A stretch of 64,000 bases of DNA from Deinococcus actinosclerus (GTDB taxonomy: Bacteria > Deinococcota > Deinococci > Deinococcales > Deinococcaceae), in assembly GCF_001507665.1 (NCBI RefSeq), contig NZ_CP013910.1, positions 2,789,501 through 2,853,500 of the forward strand, written 5' to 3'. The notes beneath the pieces are model-generated. The model saw only the letters and a list, made by a program, of their open reading frames with translations. It was not told the origin of the DNA and made no database searches. A program made the translations under genes and the position numbers. This document shows, in pieces, positions 53,692 through 64,000 of this stretch. Position 1 is the first letter of the stretch, and every line of letters begins with the position of its first letter.

Positions 53692-54184
53692 GCAGGCGGG
53701 AGAGACGGGAAGGCCGCTGCGGGTGCTGGCGCTGTGCCTGGGCAACATCTGCCGCAGCCCGCTGGCCGAGGCGCTGCTGCGCCGCGAGCTGGCGGCGGCG
53801 GGCGTGCCGGCCGTGGTGGACAGCGCCGGGACGGGCGCGTGGCATGTGGGTGAGGCGGCCGATCCGCGCAGCCGGGAGGTCGCGGCCCGCCACGGCGTGA
53901 CCCTGGATGGCCGCGCGCGGCAGCTGGACGCGGCGGATTACTACGAGCATGACGTGATCCTGGCGATGGACGCCTCGAACCTGCAGGGCGCGCGCCGCCT
54001 CAGCCCGCCGAACGCGGAGGCGCACCTGCGGCTGATGCGGGACTTCGATCCGCTCGCGCCGGGCGCGGACGTGCCGGACCCGTACTACGGCGGCGCGGAC
54101 GGCTTCACGCAGATGTACGAGATGCTGGAACGCAGCGCCCGCGAGTTCGCGCGGCGGGCGGCGGCGGGGGCCCTGGGCAGGTAA
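53684..54184 (+). CDS. Low-molecular-weight protein tyrosine phosphatase
   Basis: 166 residues. The P-loop C-x5-R is in [14 protein letters not shown] near residue 20, and the general acid Asp is in VPDPYYGG near 128. It dephosphorylates phosphotyrosine, often tied to exopolysaccharide control, or may act as an arsenate reductase-like enzyme. ATG 53684 is chosen because CAGAAT, a variant of the leaderless -10, lies 7 bases upstream; GTG 53678 would add two residues. It overlaps the DUF418 gene. Confidence 0.92.
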   Translation: MTEQAGETGRPLRVLALCLGNICRSPLAEALLRRELAAAGVPAVVDSAGTGAWHVGEAADPRSREVAARHGVTLDGRARQLDAADYYEHDVILAMDASNLQGARRLSPPNAEAHLRLMRDFDPLAPGADVPDPYYGGADGFTQMYEMLERSAREFARRAAAGALGR

Positions 54185-54374
54185 TCCGAATCCCGCCTGT
54201 TGCGGTGGCAGACCGGACCACCGAGCGGCGCACTCTACGCCCGGAAGGACGTTTCCTGCGCCGCAGCCCTGCGGGTCGCGTCCGCCCGGCTGGAACAGCG
54301 TGCGCCGATCAGTCCGCCGGAGTCCGGAGAACCCGGTGGGAGGTGTGTGAGAATCGCGCGCTAGACTGCGGGGC

Positions 54375-54956
54375 ATGGATAACCGCACGAACCTGGACGA
54401 CTACCTCGCGGGGCTGGGCATCAGCGACGCGGACGAGAGCGAGCTGCCGCCGCCCGCTCCCGACGCGGCCCCCAGCGCCCCCACGCTGGAAGCCGCGCCG
54501 GAAGATCCTCGCGCGGCGCTGGAACGTTTCCTGCAGGGCCTCGTGACCCGCATCGACCCGGACCTGTCCGTCACCGTCCGCGAGGCCGAGGACGCCCTGG
54601 AAGCCGAGATCACCGGCGAGCACGCCGCGCGCCTCGCCGGGCGCGACGGCCGCACGCTGGGCGCAATCGAGGTGCTGGCGTACACGGTCCTCGCCAAGCA
54701 GGAGGGCCGCGGGCACCTGCGCGTCCGCGTGGACGTGGGCGGCTTCCGCAGGCGGCAGGCCGACACGCTGACGAAGCTCGCCGAGCGGCTGGCGGTGCAG
54801 GTCGCCAAGAGCGGCGAACCGCACGAGCTGCAGCCCATGCCGCCCGCCGAGCGCCGCGTGATCCACATCGCGCTGAAGGAGCACCCGGACGTCATGAGCG
54901 AGTCCGTGGGCGAGGGCGCCGCCCGGCGCCTGATCATCAAACCCCGGCACGGGTGA
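54375..54956 (+). CDS. khpB: KhpB/Jag-like RNA-binding protein (KH and R3H domains)
   Basis: 193 residues. An acidic, Pro/Ala-rich N-terminus (1-45) precedes a KH-like domain (about 48-118: [30 protein letters not shown] in parts) and an R3H domain (about 118-190: [38 protein letters not shown]). KhpB binds RNA with KhpA and affects division and cell shape. The Jag_N domain is absent, as in several phyla. TAGACT (54362-54367) lies 7 bases before the ATG. prmC follows 3 bases after the stop. Confidence 0.88.
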   Translation: MDNRTNLDDYLAGLGISDADESELPPPAPDAAPSAPTLEAAPEDPRAALERFLQGLVTRIDPDLSVTVREAEDALEAEITGEHAARLAGRDGRTLGAIEVLAYTVLAKQEGRGHLRVRVDVGGFRRRQADTLTKLAERLAVQVAKSGEPHELQPMPPAERRVIHIALKEHPDVMSESVGEGAARRLIIKPRHG

Positions 54957-54959
54957 GAC

Positions 54960-55809
<850 letters not shown>

Positions 55810-55813
<4 letters not shown>

Positions 55814-57210
55814 CTCTGGGCGGCGGCCTGCCCGGTGCGCCTGCTCGCCAGGGCGTCGCGCATGGCGCTCAGGCGCGCGCCGTGCAGGGGGTAGAAGCTC
55901 AGGATCGCCAGGGCCAGCAGCGCGCCCGCGATGGGCGGCACGGTCATGAAGAAGCGGAAGCCGTCGGCGACCACGCCGGGCTGCACGGTCAGTGTAGGAT
56001 CGTAGCCGCTGGCACGCGTGACGGCCCCGAAGGTCTGGGAGGTCAGGGCGCTGCTGAGGGTGGTGATGAAGCCCGCCATGCCGTAGTACATGCCCTCGCG
56101 GCGCTGGCCGCTGCGGAGTTCGTCGTCGTCGATGACGTCGGCGAGGATCACGTCGCCCATCAGGATCAGGCCCGCGAGGGCCGCGCCGAACAGCACGGTG
56201 GTGATCGCCGCGCCCACCAGGGAGTTCACGAGGGCCAGCGGGATCAGCGAGGCGGCCGTCAGCGCGAAGGCCAGCATCAGGGTGCCGCGCGGGCCCAGGC
56301 GCGGCGCGATGAAGGTCCGCCAGGGGTACAGGGCCAGTCCGGCGGTCACGAACGCCCCGGCGAGCAGGATGGTGGTGGCCGCGCCGCCCTCGATGCCGAG
56401 GCTGTAGCGGACGTAGAAGCCCATCCCGGCGGCCAGGGTGCCGGTCGCGAAGAAGCGCATGGTGAGCGCCGCGACCACGATCAGGAACGCGCGGTGCGTG
56501 AAGGTGGCGCGCAGGGCGGTGAAGAAGCCCAGTTCGCGGTCACTGCTGCCGGGCCGCTCGAACAGGCCGCCCAGCCCGGCGAAGATCGCGGCGGCGGACA
56601 GCGCGGCGAACACCCAGGCCATGGCGGTCCAGCCGATCATCCCGGCCAGCAGGGGCGGCAGCGCCAGCCCCACGAGCAGGCCGAAGATCTGCACGGCGTT
56701 CATGCGCCACGCGACGTCGGTGCGCTCGCGGTAGGTGCGGAACATCTCGGGCAGCAGCGCCAGGTACCCGGTGCCCACGGCCGTGGCGAAGCCCTCCCAC
56801 AGGACGAGCATCACCACGAAGTACACGAGCAGCGCGACCGGCTGATCGGTGCCGCTGAACGGCGCGCTGAACAGCAGCCCGAACAGCAGCAGGCTGGGCA
56901 GCGCCCCGAACCGCACGTACGGGATGCGGCGGCCCCAGCGGCTGCGGGTGCGGTCGCTCAGGAAACCGATCAGGGGATTGTTGGCCGCGTTGTACAGCGC
57001 GAAGAAGGTCATGGCGGTCGCGGCCCAGGCGGGATTGAGCTTCAGGTGGTCCACGTAGTACAGCAGCAGGAAGCTGGTGGTCTGCGCGGGGATGGTCAGC
57101 CCGAAATTCATGATGGCGTAGCGCCAGCGCTGCGAGACGGTGGTGTCGGGCGTCAGCTCCGCGCCGGGTGCGTCGGGCAGCGGCGCGTCGGGGACGGGCG
57201 TGGCGGTCAC
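55810..57210 (-). CDS. MFS transporter of the glycoside/sugar symporter (GPH) type
   Basis: 466 residues, 12 membrane helices. The loop after helix 2 reads [21 protein letters not shown], the hallmark of MelB-like GPH carriers, and the central loop [11 protein letters not shown] precedes helix 7. It probably imports a sugar or disaccharide with a cation. The GTG start overlaps the stop of the ydjC gene (GTGA), tying the two together, so its substrate may be an acetylated amino-sugar disaccharide. Confidence 0.85.
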
Positions 57211-58112
57211 GCCTGACCCCGCAGGGCGCCCTGCAGCGCGCGGTACGTGGTGGTCTTCACGCCGCTGCGCGCGAGCATCGCCGGGAAGTCCGGCGAGAGG
57301 AACGCGGCGTGGTTTGCCACGCGCCCCGCCCAGTCGCCGCAGATGGCGCGCAGTTCGGGCGTGTCCCGCGCGGGGTGCAGGATGAAGTGCGTCAGGCCCG
57401 CCGGAAGCGAGAGGAGCAGGTCCTCGATCAGCGGCAGGTGGTCGCCGCCCACGTGCAGCGGCAGCATCACGAGGTGATCCACGAGCGGCACGCCCCGCGC
57501 CTCCAGCGTGCGGGTCACGGCCGCCATCTGCGCGGCCTCCGGCTCACCCAGCCCGTGCGAACGCCACCCGGCCTCGTCCAGGCGCGGCAGCATCGGCACG
57601 ATCCCGCGCGGCAGGGCGGCGTCCAGGCACGCCTGGAGGAATTTGGGGTGCGCGGCGGCGCCCATGTGCGCGTCCACGTGCGAGACCTCGATGCCCCAGT
57701 CCAGGGCGCGGCTCACCTGCGCCTCCAGTTCGGCGCGCGCGGCGGCCGGTTCAGCGTGGGCCTGCGCGGCCTCCACGCTGGCGTGCATGAACCCCTGCGG
57801 GTCGATCAGGCCGCTCTGCGGGTCGCGGGTGCTCAGGGGAGCCCAGCGGTAGGTGGGCCACTCGCTGGTCAGGGTCAGGTGCACGCCCAGGTCCGCGCCG
57901 GGCAGGTCGCGGGCCAGGTCGGCGGCGGCGGGCGCCCAGGCGCAGGGCGTCATCACGGACGCGCTGCTCAGCGTGCCGGCCCGGAACAGATCGGCGCAGC
58001 CGCTCACGGTGGCCTCGCACATGCCCAGGTCGTCGGCGTGGAAAATGACGACCCGGTCGCCGGGACTGAATCCCAGCGCGGCCAGGGCCGGATTGAGGGC
58101 AGGGGTGGTCAT
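57207..58112 (-). CDS. ChbG/YdjC-family carbohydrate deacetylase
   Basis: 301 residues. Metal and catalytic residues of the family are visible: the Asp pair in VIFHADDLGMCEA near 25, LGVHLTLTSEWPTYRW near 75, the H-x-D-x-H-type SHVDAHMG near 145 and LPLHVGGDHLP. ChbG/YdjC enzymes deacetylate chitobiose-like oligosaccharides. Coupled to the GPH transporter, it fits an uptake-and-deacetylation unit. AAGGAGA lies 5 bases before the ATG. Confidence 0.88.
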   Translation of the reverse strand: MTTPALNPALAALGFSPGDRVVIFHADDLGMCEATVSGCADLFRAGTLSSASVMTPCAWAPAAADLARDLPGADLGVHLTLTSEWPTYRWAPLSTRDPQSGLIDPQGFMHASVEAAQAHAEPAAARAELEAQVSRALDWGIEVSHVDAHMGAAAHPKFLQACLDAALPRGIVPMLPRLDEAGWRSHGLGEPEAAQMAAVTRTLEARGVPLVDHLVMLPLHVGGDHLPLIEDLLLSLPAGLTHFILHPARDTPELRAICGDWAGRVANHAAFLSPDFPAMLARSGVKTTTYRALQGALRGQA

Positions 58113-58187
58113 GACGGTCTCCTTGAGAGGGGGCGGCTGGACTGAACGGTGAACCCAGCATGCCACGCCCCCGCGCGCCGCGCGACG

Positions 58188-58216
58188 AAAAACCCGCCCC
58201 GGAGCAGGGGGCGGGC
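58188..58216 (-). terminator. Intrinsic terminator, minus strand
   Basis: On the minus strand CCCGCCCC...GGGGCGGG forms an 8-bp stem followed by TTTTT. It lies 160 bases after the acyl-ACP desaturase and would end that transcript. Confidence 0.75.
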
Positions 58217-58242
58217 AGAGGGAGAAGTTGCGGCTTTACATA

Positions 58243-58309
58243 CGGGTTCCGGGCGTGGAGTTGACAACCCGGAACATCACCGGGTTGCCAACTCCACGCC
58301 CGGAACCCG
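58243..58309. repeat. 67-bp near-perfect palindrome
   Basis: The outer arms CGGGTTCCGGGCGTGGAGTTG (58243-58263; 21 bp) and their complement (58289-58309) are perfect. They enclose an inner pair CAACCCGG/CCGGGTTG (58265-58272, 58280-58287) with a 7-base loop and one mismatch between. This gives one 30-bp stem. Confidence 0.75.
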
Positions 58310-58330
58310 CCTTACTCCTCCTCGCATCCG

Positions 58331-58368
58331 CTCGGATTGAACGATTTTGGCAAACCGTTCAATCGGAG
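58331..58368. repeat. Second inverted repeat near the desaturase stop
   Basis: CTCGGATTGAACG (58331-58343) and CGTTCAATCGGAG (58356-58368) pair with one mismatch. The AT-rich loop is ATTTTGGCAAAC. It lies 6 bases after the desaturase stop and may be its primary terminator. Confidence 0.6.
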
Positions 58369-58374
58369 TGGGGG

Positions 58375-59469
<1,095 letters not shown>

Positions 59470-59659
59470 GGGTTTTCCTCCTCGGATGGCGCGCCGCCTT
59501 GCCGCGTGTGAAGCTGCGCGGGGCAGACGGCGGGGACGGTACACAGGCAGGCTACGCCCAGCCCCGGCCCGGCAGGCTCATCACGGGACTCGGTTCAACA
59601 TGAGAGACCGTGTCGGGCTGCGCCGCGCGGCCCCGGGCGCGCCCGGTACACTGCCGGGC

Positions 59660-60115
59660 ATGAGCCTCGTCGGACAGCCCGCGCCCGATTTCACCCTGCC
59701 TGCCTCCACGGGTGAGCAGATCACCCTGAGCAGCTACCGCGACCAGCAGCACGTGGTGCTGGTGTTCTACCCGCTGGACTTCAGCCCGGTGTGCTCCATG
59801 CAGCTGCCCGAGTACTCCGGCCGTCAGGACGACTTCGCGGACGCGGGCGCCGTGGTGCTGGGCGTGAACCGCGACAGCGTGCACGCGCACAAGGCCTGGG
59901 CGGCCGAGTACGGCATCGAGGTGCCGCTGCTGGCCGACATGAAACTCAACGTGGCCAGGGCGTACGGCGTCGCCATCGACGACCGCGGCATCAGCGGGCG
60001 CGCGGTGTTCCTGATCGACCGGTCGGGCGTCGTGCGCTACCAGCACGTCGAGGAGAAGACCGGGGACTACACCGTGCGCCCCGAGGCGGTCCTGGCGAAG
60101 ATCCGCGAACTCTGA
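59660..60115 (+). CDS. Peroxiredoxin, 1-Cys type (AhpE/Bcp-like)
   Basis: 151 residues. The thioredoxin-fold enzyme has the peroxidatic Cys in YPLDFSPVCSMQLPE near residue 45, with no other Cys, so it must use an external thiol such as bacillithiol for recycling. VLGVNRDSVHAHKAW and VFLIDRSGVVRY complete the family features. It reduces peroxides. TACACT lies 7 bases before the ATG. The stop overlaps the ParA start as TGATG. Confidence 0.92.
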   Translation: MSLVGQPAPDFTLPASTGEQITLSSYRDQQHVVLVFYPLDFSPVCSMQLPEYSGRQDDFADAGAVVLGVNRDSVHAHKAWAAEYGIEVPLLADMKLNVARAYGVAIDDRGISGRAVFLIDRSGVVRYQHVEEKTGDYTVRPEAVLAKIREL

Positions 60116-61113
60116 TGGCCCCGCAGGTCATCAGCTTCATCAACCTCAAGGGCGGCGTCGCGAAGACCACCGCGACCGTCCAGCTGGCTGACACGCTGGC
60201 GTTCATGAAGCACAGGCGCGTGCTCGTCATCGACCTGGACCCGCAGACGAACGCCACCCTCGCCCTGATCGGTGAGGACCGCTGGGAGCAGGCCGACGAC
60301 GACGGCCAGACCCTCGCGCACCTGTTCCTGGACCTGCTGCGCGGCGACGGCACCTTCACCTTCGACGCCACGCAGGCCATCATCCGGGGCGTCAGCAACC
60401 TCAACCGCGTGCCGCCCGAGATGATCGACCAGCTGCCCCCCCAGACCCGGTACGGCCGCGTGGACCTCCTGCCCAGCTCCATCCGCCTGATCGACGTGCA
60501 GGACCACATGCAGGACATCGCGGGCCGCTCGCACTACTCGGTCGGCCCGATGGAAGCCGTCAAGAAGTTCGTCGCGCCGGCCTTCAGCGCGTACGACTAC
60601 GTCCTGATCGACTGCCCGCCCAACCTGGGCTTCGTCACGCAGAACGGCCTGGAGGTCAGCGACCACTACCTGATCCCCACCATCCCCGACCGCCTGAGCA
60701 CCTACGGCATCCCGCAGATCGCGTCCCGCATCGCGCAGATCCGCCGCGCCCGCGACCTGAGACTGCGCTGCCTGGGCGTCCTGATCACCAAGTACCAGAG
60801 TCAGAGCGCCCAGCACCGCCAGGGCCTCCAGCGCCTCCCGGACGACCTGAAACGCGCCTTCCAGACGACCGGCGAGGACACCCCGCCCATCCTCACCACC
60901 GTCCTGCCGCAGACGAACGCCAGCGCCGAGGCCATGACCAGCGACCGCGCCCCCGCCAACTACCGCGAGAAGTACGGCGGCGGCGTCGTCGCCGGGCAGG
61001 CCGCGTACAGGTACGGCCTGGACCTCGCCGACGAGATCGAGGACCTCCTGGGCGGCCAGACCCGCGCGCCCAGCCCCTTCAGCCAGTGGGCGCAGGCGAT
61101 GGGCGGCCGCTGA
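60115..61113 (+). CDS. ParA/MinD-family ATPase without ParB partner
   Basis: 332 residues. The deviant Walker A is KGGVAKTT near 12, with LVIDLDPQTNATL near 38 and switch/Walker B LIDCPPNLGF near 165. A helical insertion (58-105) and a C-terminal tail (NYREKYGGGVVAGQ, SPFSQWAQAMGG) differ from chromosomal ParA. There is no parB or parS beside it. Start ATG shares TGATG with the peroxiredoxin stop, so the two are translationally coupled. A cargo-positioning or plasmid-like role is possible. Confidence 0.87.
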   Translation: MAPQVISFINLKGGVAKTTATVQLADTLAFMKHRRVLVIDLDPQTNATLALIGEDRWEQADDDGQTLAHLFLDLLRGDGTFTFDATQAIIRGVSNLNRVPPEMIDQLPPQTRYGRVDLLPSSIRLIDVQDHMQDIAGRSHYSVGPMEAVKKFVAPAFSAYDYVLIDCPPNLGFVTQNGLEVSDHYLIPTIPDRLSTYGIPQIASRIAQIRRARDLRLRCLGVLITKYQSQSAQHRQGLQRLPDDLKRAFQTTGEDTPPILTTVLPQTNASAEAMTSDRAPANYREKYGGGVVAGQAAYRYGLDLADEIEDLLGGQTRAPSPFSQWAQAMGGR

Positions 61114-61123
61114 GCCTACTGCT

Positions 61124-61852
61124 CTACAGAGTCAGCGGGTCGACCAGCAGGGCGTCCTCCGCCTCGAACGCCTCGGCGTAGCGGACGCGGGCCATGGTGC
61201 CCCAGTACGTCATGCGGGCGCGGCGGCGCTCCACGATCTCCGGCGTGACCGTCTCCGAGATGGCCGCGCCGGAGAACTGACTCTCGTGCGCCAGCACCGA
61301 CGCCGCCCACACGTCCTGCACGTCCGCCACGTCGATCAGCACGTTCGGGGTGATGTCCGCGTTCCCCTGATACAGCAGCACCCGCGACACCCGGTGAGGG
61401 TCGCCCGGCAGGTCCGCCTTCGCCAGCTGCGCTAGGTGCACCGCGCGCTTGCTCAGGTGGTACGACCCGAAATGATCCGGGTGCCGGTCCCGGTGGTGCG
61501 GCACGACCAGCACGCGGGGCCGCACCGCGCGCAATGCGGCCGCCAGGGCGTGCGCGCCCTCCAGCGTGTCCCGCAGCTCCCCGTCCGGCAGGCCCAGCTG
61601 CCCGCGCCACGCCAGCCCCATGATCCCGGCCGCCCGCGCGCACTCCGCCACGCGCACCTGCGGCGACCCCTGCGTGCCCCGCTCGCCGCGCGACAGTTCC
61701 AGGATGCCCACTGCGCGGCCCGCCCGCGCCAGCCGGATCAGGGTGCCGCCCGCGCCGATCTCCGCGTCATCCGGGTGCGGGGCCAGCACCAGCCACTCCA
61801 GCGGCTGCACCCGCCCATGAATCGTCTCGAACACCAGTTCCGCGTCACTCAT
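61124..61852 (-). CDS. bshB1: PIG-L family deacetylase, candidate bacillithiol BshB
   Basis: 242 residues. Zinc motif APHPDDAEIGAGG near 27 and HRDRHPDH near 120 are the PIG-L hallmarks; LSRGERGTQGSPQVRVAE and LGLPDGEL match BshB1/MshB-like N-acetylglucosaminyl-malate deacetylases. Deinococcus makes bacillithiol, so this role fits. TATGCT lies 7 bases before the ATG on the minus strand. Other amino-sugar deacetylation is the alternative. Confidence 0.85.
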   Translation of the reverse strand: MSDAELVFETIHGRVQPLEWLVLAPHPDDAEIGAGGTLIRLARAGRAVGILELSRGERGTQGSPQVRVAECARAAGIMGLAWRGQLGLPDGELRDTLEGAHALAAALRAVRPRVLVVPHHRDRHPDHFGSYHLSKRAVHLAQLAKADLPGDPHRVSRVLLYQGNADITPNVLIDVADVQDVWAASVLAHESQFSGAAISETVTPEIVERRRARMTYWGTMARVRYAEAFEAEDALLVDPLTL

Positions 61853-61893
61853 GGCCCGCAGCATAGGCCCCCGCCCCACCCGGGCGGCTCGCC

Positions 61894-61922
61894 TTGACAC
61901 CCCCCGCCCCCCTCCATATACT
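61894..61922 (+). promoter_or_regulatory. tRNA-Thr promoter
   Basis: TTGACA (61894-61899), a 17-base spacer of mostly C and TATACT (61917-61922) form a near-consensus promoter 38 bases before the tRNA. Confidence 0.9.
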
Positions 61923-61959
61923 CTTTGAGCTTCACATGGGAAGCCCCAATCCGTAGCCC

Positions 61960-62034
<75 letters not shown>

Positions 62035-62042
62035 AAGAAAAG

Positions 62043-62065
62043 GCCCGCCTAGTGCGGGCTTTTTT
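62043..62065 (+). terminator. Terminator after tRNA-Thr
   Basis: GCCCGC and GCGGGC form a stem with loop CTAGT, followed by six T residues. Confidence 0.9.
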
Positions 62066-62079
62066 GCTGTCTGCTGGGG

Positions 62080-62523
62080 TCATTCCAGCACGAAGCGGAT
62101 GCTCTCCTCGAAGGTGATGCGGGCGACATCGGCGCGCGGCAGGACGACGTTGCGGCGCCAGGGCATCCATTCGGTCTGGCCCTGGGCGCTGCGCAGGAAG
62201 CCGCGCAGGCCGACCTCGACGTAGCGGGCGTCCCCGCCGAGCAGGGCGGCCAGTCCGGCGCGCACGGCGTCCGGGTCGGTCAGGGGGCCGGTCAGGCGCG
62301 CGGAGGGAACGCCCGGGGCCTCCTCCAGCGTGGGGGGGGTCTGTCCGGTGTGGGGCTGACCGGTGGGGTTGGGGTGCGGGCGGTACAGGTCCACCGTGAA
62401 GCCCGGCAGGGCCAGCAGCGCGGCGCGGGCCTGCGCCTCGGGCAGCGGACGGGTGAAGGTGACGTGCAGGTCGAGCTCGAAGCCGCGCGTGCCCTTATCG
62501 GTGCGGGAGGTGGGGGCACTCAC
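62080..62523 (-). CDS. Hypothetical protein, 147 aa
   Basis: An alpha/beta protein with an N-terminal strand FELDLHVTFTRPLPEAQAR, a variable Pro-rich middle, and a C-terminal region EWMPWRRNVVLPRADVARITF. No signal or membrane segment. The GTG start overlaps the DinB-type gene stop as GTGA, so both are made from one transcript. No family recognised. Confidence 0.65.
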   Translation of the reverse strand: MSAPTSRTDKGTRGFELDLHVTFTRPLPEAQARAALLALPGFTVDLYRPHPNPTGQPHTGQTPPTLEEAPGVPSARLTGPLTDPDAVRAGLAALLGGDARYVEVGLRGFLRSAQGQTEWMPWRRNVVLPRADVARITFEESIRFVLE

Positions 62524-63047
62524 GGCTGCGCACTCCGTTCCAGGGCCTTGCGGTGCTGGTACAGGTGCGCGGCGACCATGCGGGTCCAGTCCAGGGCGTC
62601 CAGTTCCCCGAAGAACGGGTGCCACAGGGTGCGGCCCGGCGTGGCGCGCAGCCCGGCGGCGACGTTCAGGAAGCCCGCGCGGCTCTGCGTCCAGCTGCCG
62701 TCCAGGTCGGCCCAGGCGAGGCCCGTCTCGCTGGGACGGGTGTGGGGCGGGGCGACGCGGCGGCCGTCGGGGGTGAGTTCCCCGGGGGTCTGTGGGGTGG
62801 GGCGCAGTTCGCGCTCGGAGAGGAGCAGACCGACGCCGCGCGCGATGGAGTCGTTGATCTTCAGGACGTGCTCGGCCTCCTGCGCGGGGCTCCAGTCGCG
62901 GCCGGGCTGGGTGCGGGTCCAGTCGTCCCGGCGGGTCCGCAGGTGGGCCTCCAGCAGGTCGAATTCGCGTTCCAGGCGGGCGCGGACGTCCTCGGGCGTG
63001 GCGCCCATGGTGGCCAGCACGGCCGGGTCACTCAGGGGTCGGGTCAT
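62520..63047 (-). CDS. DinB-like protein, 175 aa
   Basis: Four-helix-bundle pattern with histidines at EAEHVLKIND near 60 and HLYQHRKAL near 162, consistent with DinB-superfamily metal sites. EREFDLLEAHLRTRRDDW fits helix 1. It is longer in the middle than typical DinB. TACACT lies 6 bases before the ATG on the minus strand, giving a leaderless start. First gene of a two-gene unit. Confidence 0.75.
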   Translation of the reverse strand: MTRPLSDPAVLATMGATPEDVRARLEREFDLLEAHLRTRRDDWTRTQPGRDWSPAQEAEHVLKINDSIARGVGLLLSERELRPTPQTPGELTPDGRRVAPPHTRPSETGLAWADLDGSWTQSRAGFLNVAAGLRATPGRTLWHPFFGELDALDWTRMVAAHLYQHRKALERSAQP

Positions 63048-63079
63048 GCGGGCAGTGTACGCCGCGTGGCCCGGCGCGG

Positions 63080-63646
63080 TCAGCCCTGCATCCGCCCGGC
63101 CCACACGCCCAGCGGGCCCGCGCCCGCCACGCCGCAGCGCGCCCGGAACGGCAACCCGGCGGGCGTGCGCCAGCGGCTCAGGGGCTCGGCAGGGCCGTAG
63201 GCGTCGAAGTCCCGGTCCTGCGCGGCCAGCCCGGCGGTGACGCAGTCCTGCACGGCCTGTGGGCGGAAGGCCCGGCCAGTCAGGGCGCTCAGGAACGCGG
63301 CGGCCTCGCGGGTCTGCGCGGCGGTCAGGCGCGTGCCGCGCGGGGCGCTGGGGCGCAGCAGGCGCGCGCCGCTGACCTGCCCGCCGGGGCGGACGTCCAC
63401 CTCCAGCCGCCAGCCGCTCGCGGTGCGGTAGGTGAGCTGCTGGCCGTCATGCCAGCCCAGGGTGTCCGGCGTGTTCACCCGGACGGTCTGGAGGGTGCAG
63501 CGCAGCGCCCGGCACAGCGGCGTGGCGGGGACGTCCACCGGGCGGCCGATCCAGGCGGGCTGCGCCGCGCCGCCGGCCTGCGCGGACGTGAGCAGGAGCA
63601 GCGCCGGCAGGGCGGCGCGCAGGACCTTCATACCGGCAGCCTTCAT
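63080..63646 (-). CDS. Secreted hypothetical protein, 188 aa
   Basis: A signal peptide (MKAAGMKVLRAALPALLLLTSAQAGG in part) is followed by a compact domain with four cysteines (PLCRALRC, QDCVTAG, RARCGVAG) that may form two disulphides. TACCCT lies 6 bases before ATG 63646, supporting this start over the longer frame. It is downstream of serS on the same strand. No family recognised. Confidence 0.72.
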   Translation of the reverse strand: MKAAGMKVLRAALPALLLLTSAQAGGAAQPAWIGRPVDVPATPLCRALRCTLQTVRVNTPDTLGWHDGQQLTYRTASGWRLEVDVRPGGQVSGARLLRPSAPRGTRLTAAQTREAAAFLSALTGRAFRPQAVQDCVTAGLAAQDRDFDAYGPAEPLSRWRTPAGLPFRARCGVAGAGPLGVWAGRMQG

Positions 63647-63679
63647 ACCAGCAGGGTAGCGGGCACGCATGAGGAGGGG

Positions 63680-63709
63680 AGGGGGACCGCAGGTCGGCGC
63701 GGTCCCCCT
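63680..63709 (-). terminator. Terminator hairpin after serS
   Basis: AGGGGGACCGC and GCGGTCCCCCT form a perfect 11-bp stem with an 8-base loop, 17 bases beyond the serS stop. Confidence 0.7.
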
Positions 63710-63726
63710 CTCCCCCGTTCCTGAAG

Positions 63727-64000
<274 letters not shown>

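Overview
This is a gene-dense, very GC-rich chromosomal window that looks like Deinococcus. Four things point there: a carotenoid cluster with CrtO, CruF, CrtD-like and CYP287-like genes of the deinoxanthin type; a response regulator that closely resembles the radioresistance regulator DrRRA (from memory, not searched); a bacillithiol-type deacetylase; and a very common start architecture in which a TAnnnT -10 box lies 5-8 bases before the start codon, giving leaderless mRNAs. No rRNA, CRISPR array, prophage or insertion sequence was seen.

Layout. 1-11 kb: 3' part of an acyl-CoA ligase, an esterase, TerC under a yybP-ykoY (Mn2+) riboswitch, a DrRRA-like regulator, an alpha/beta hydrolase without its nucleophile serine, a sugar nucleotidyltransferase, YebC, an amidohydrolase and a SARP-like response regulator. 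11-19.4 kb: alaS, then a two-gene unit with its own sigma70-type promoter that encodes a small ubiquitin-like protein ending in Gly-Gly and a 1648-residue HEAT/DUF4132 protein. 19.4-28.5 kb: a lipoprotein esterase, a PfkB kinase, an MFS pump with a MerR regulator, a run of small genes, a phosphoesterase, dus-dinB and an acetyltransferase. 28.6-33.6 kb: tRNA-Asn and a complete branched-chain amino acid ABC operon (livK-H-M-G-F). 33.6-41.7 kb: a 36-residue protein, a guanidine-III riboswitch with gdx, pyrD, an Rrf2 regulator, a frameshifted hydrolase, a pabB-pabA fusion with pabC, a 50-residue membrane protein and a decayed acetyltransferase. 41.7-51 kb: the carotenoid cluster. 51-64 kb: secreted and membrane proteins, a tyrosine phosphatase, khpB with a frameshifted prmC, an MFS-YdjC pair, an acyl-ACP desaturase, a peroxiredoxin coupled to a ParA ATPase, a PIG-L deacetylase, tRNA-Thr, two DinB-type neighbours and the end of serS.

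How the genes work together. The carotenoid genes cover ketolation (CrtO), C-1' hydration (CruF), desaturation (CrtD-like) and C-2 hydroxylation (P450). A glycosyltransferase and an acyltransferase are translationally coupled to cruF, which suggests the hydroxylated carotenoid may be glycosylated and acylated. Two metabolite riboswitches control ion export. The most unusual unit is the Gly-Gly ubiquitin-like protein with the DUF4132 giant. Two genes (an esterase and prmC) each lack one base in a GGGG run, which may be sequencing error.
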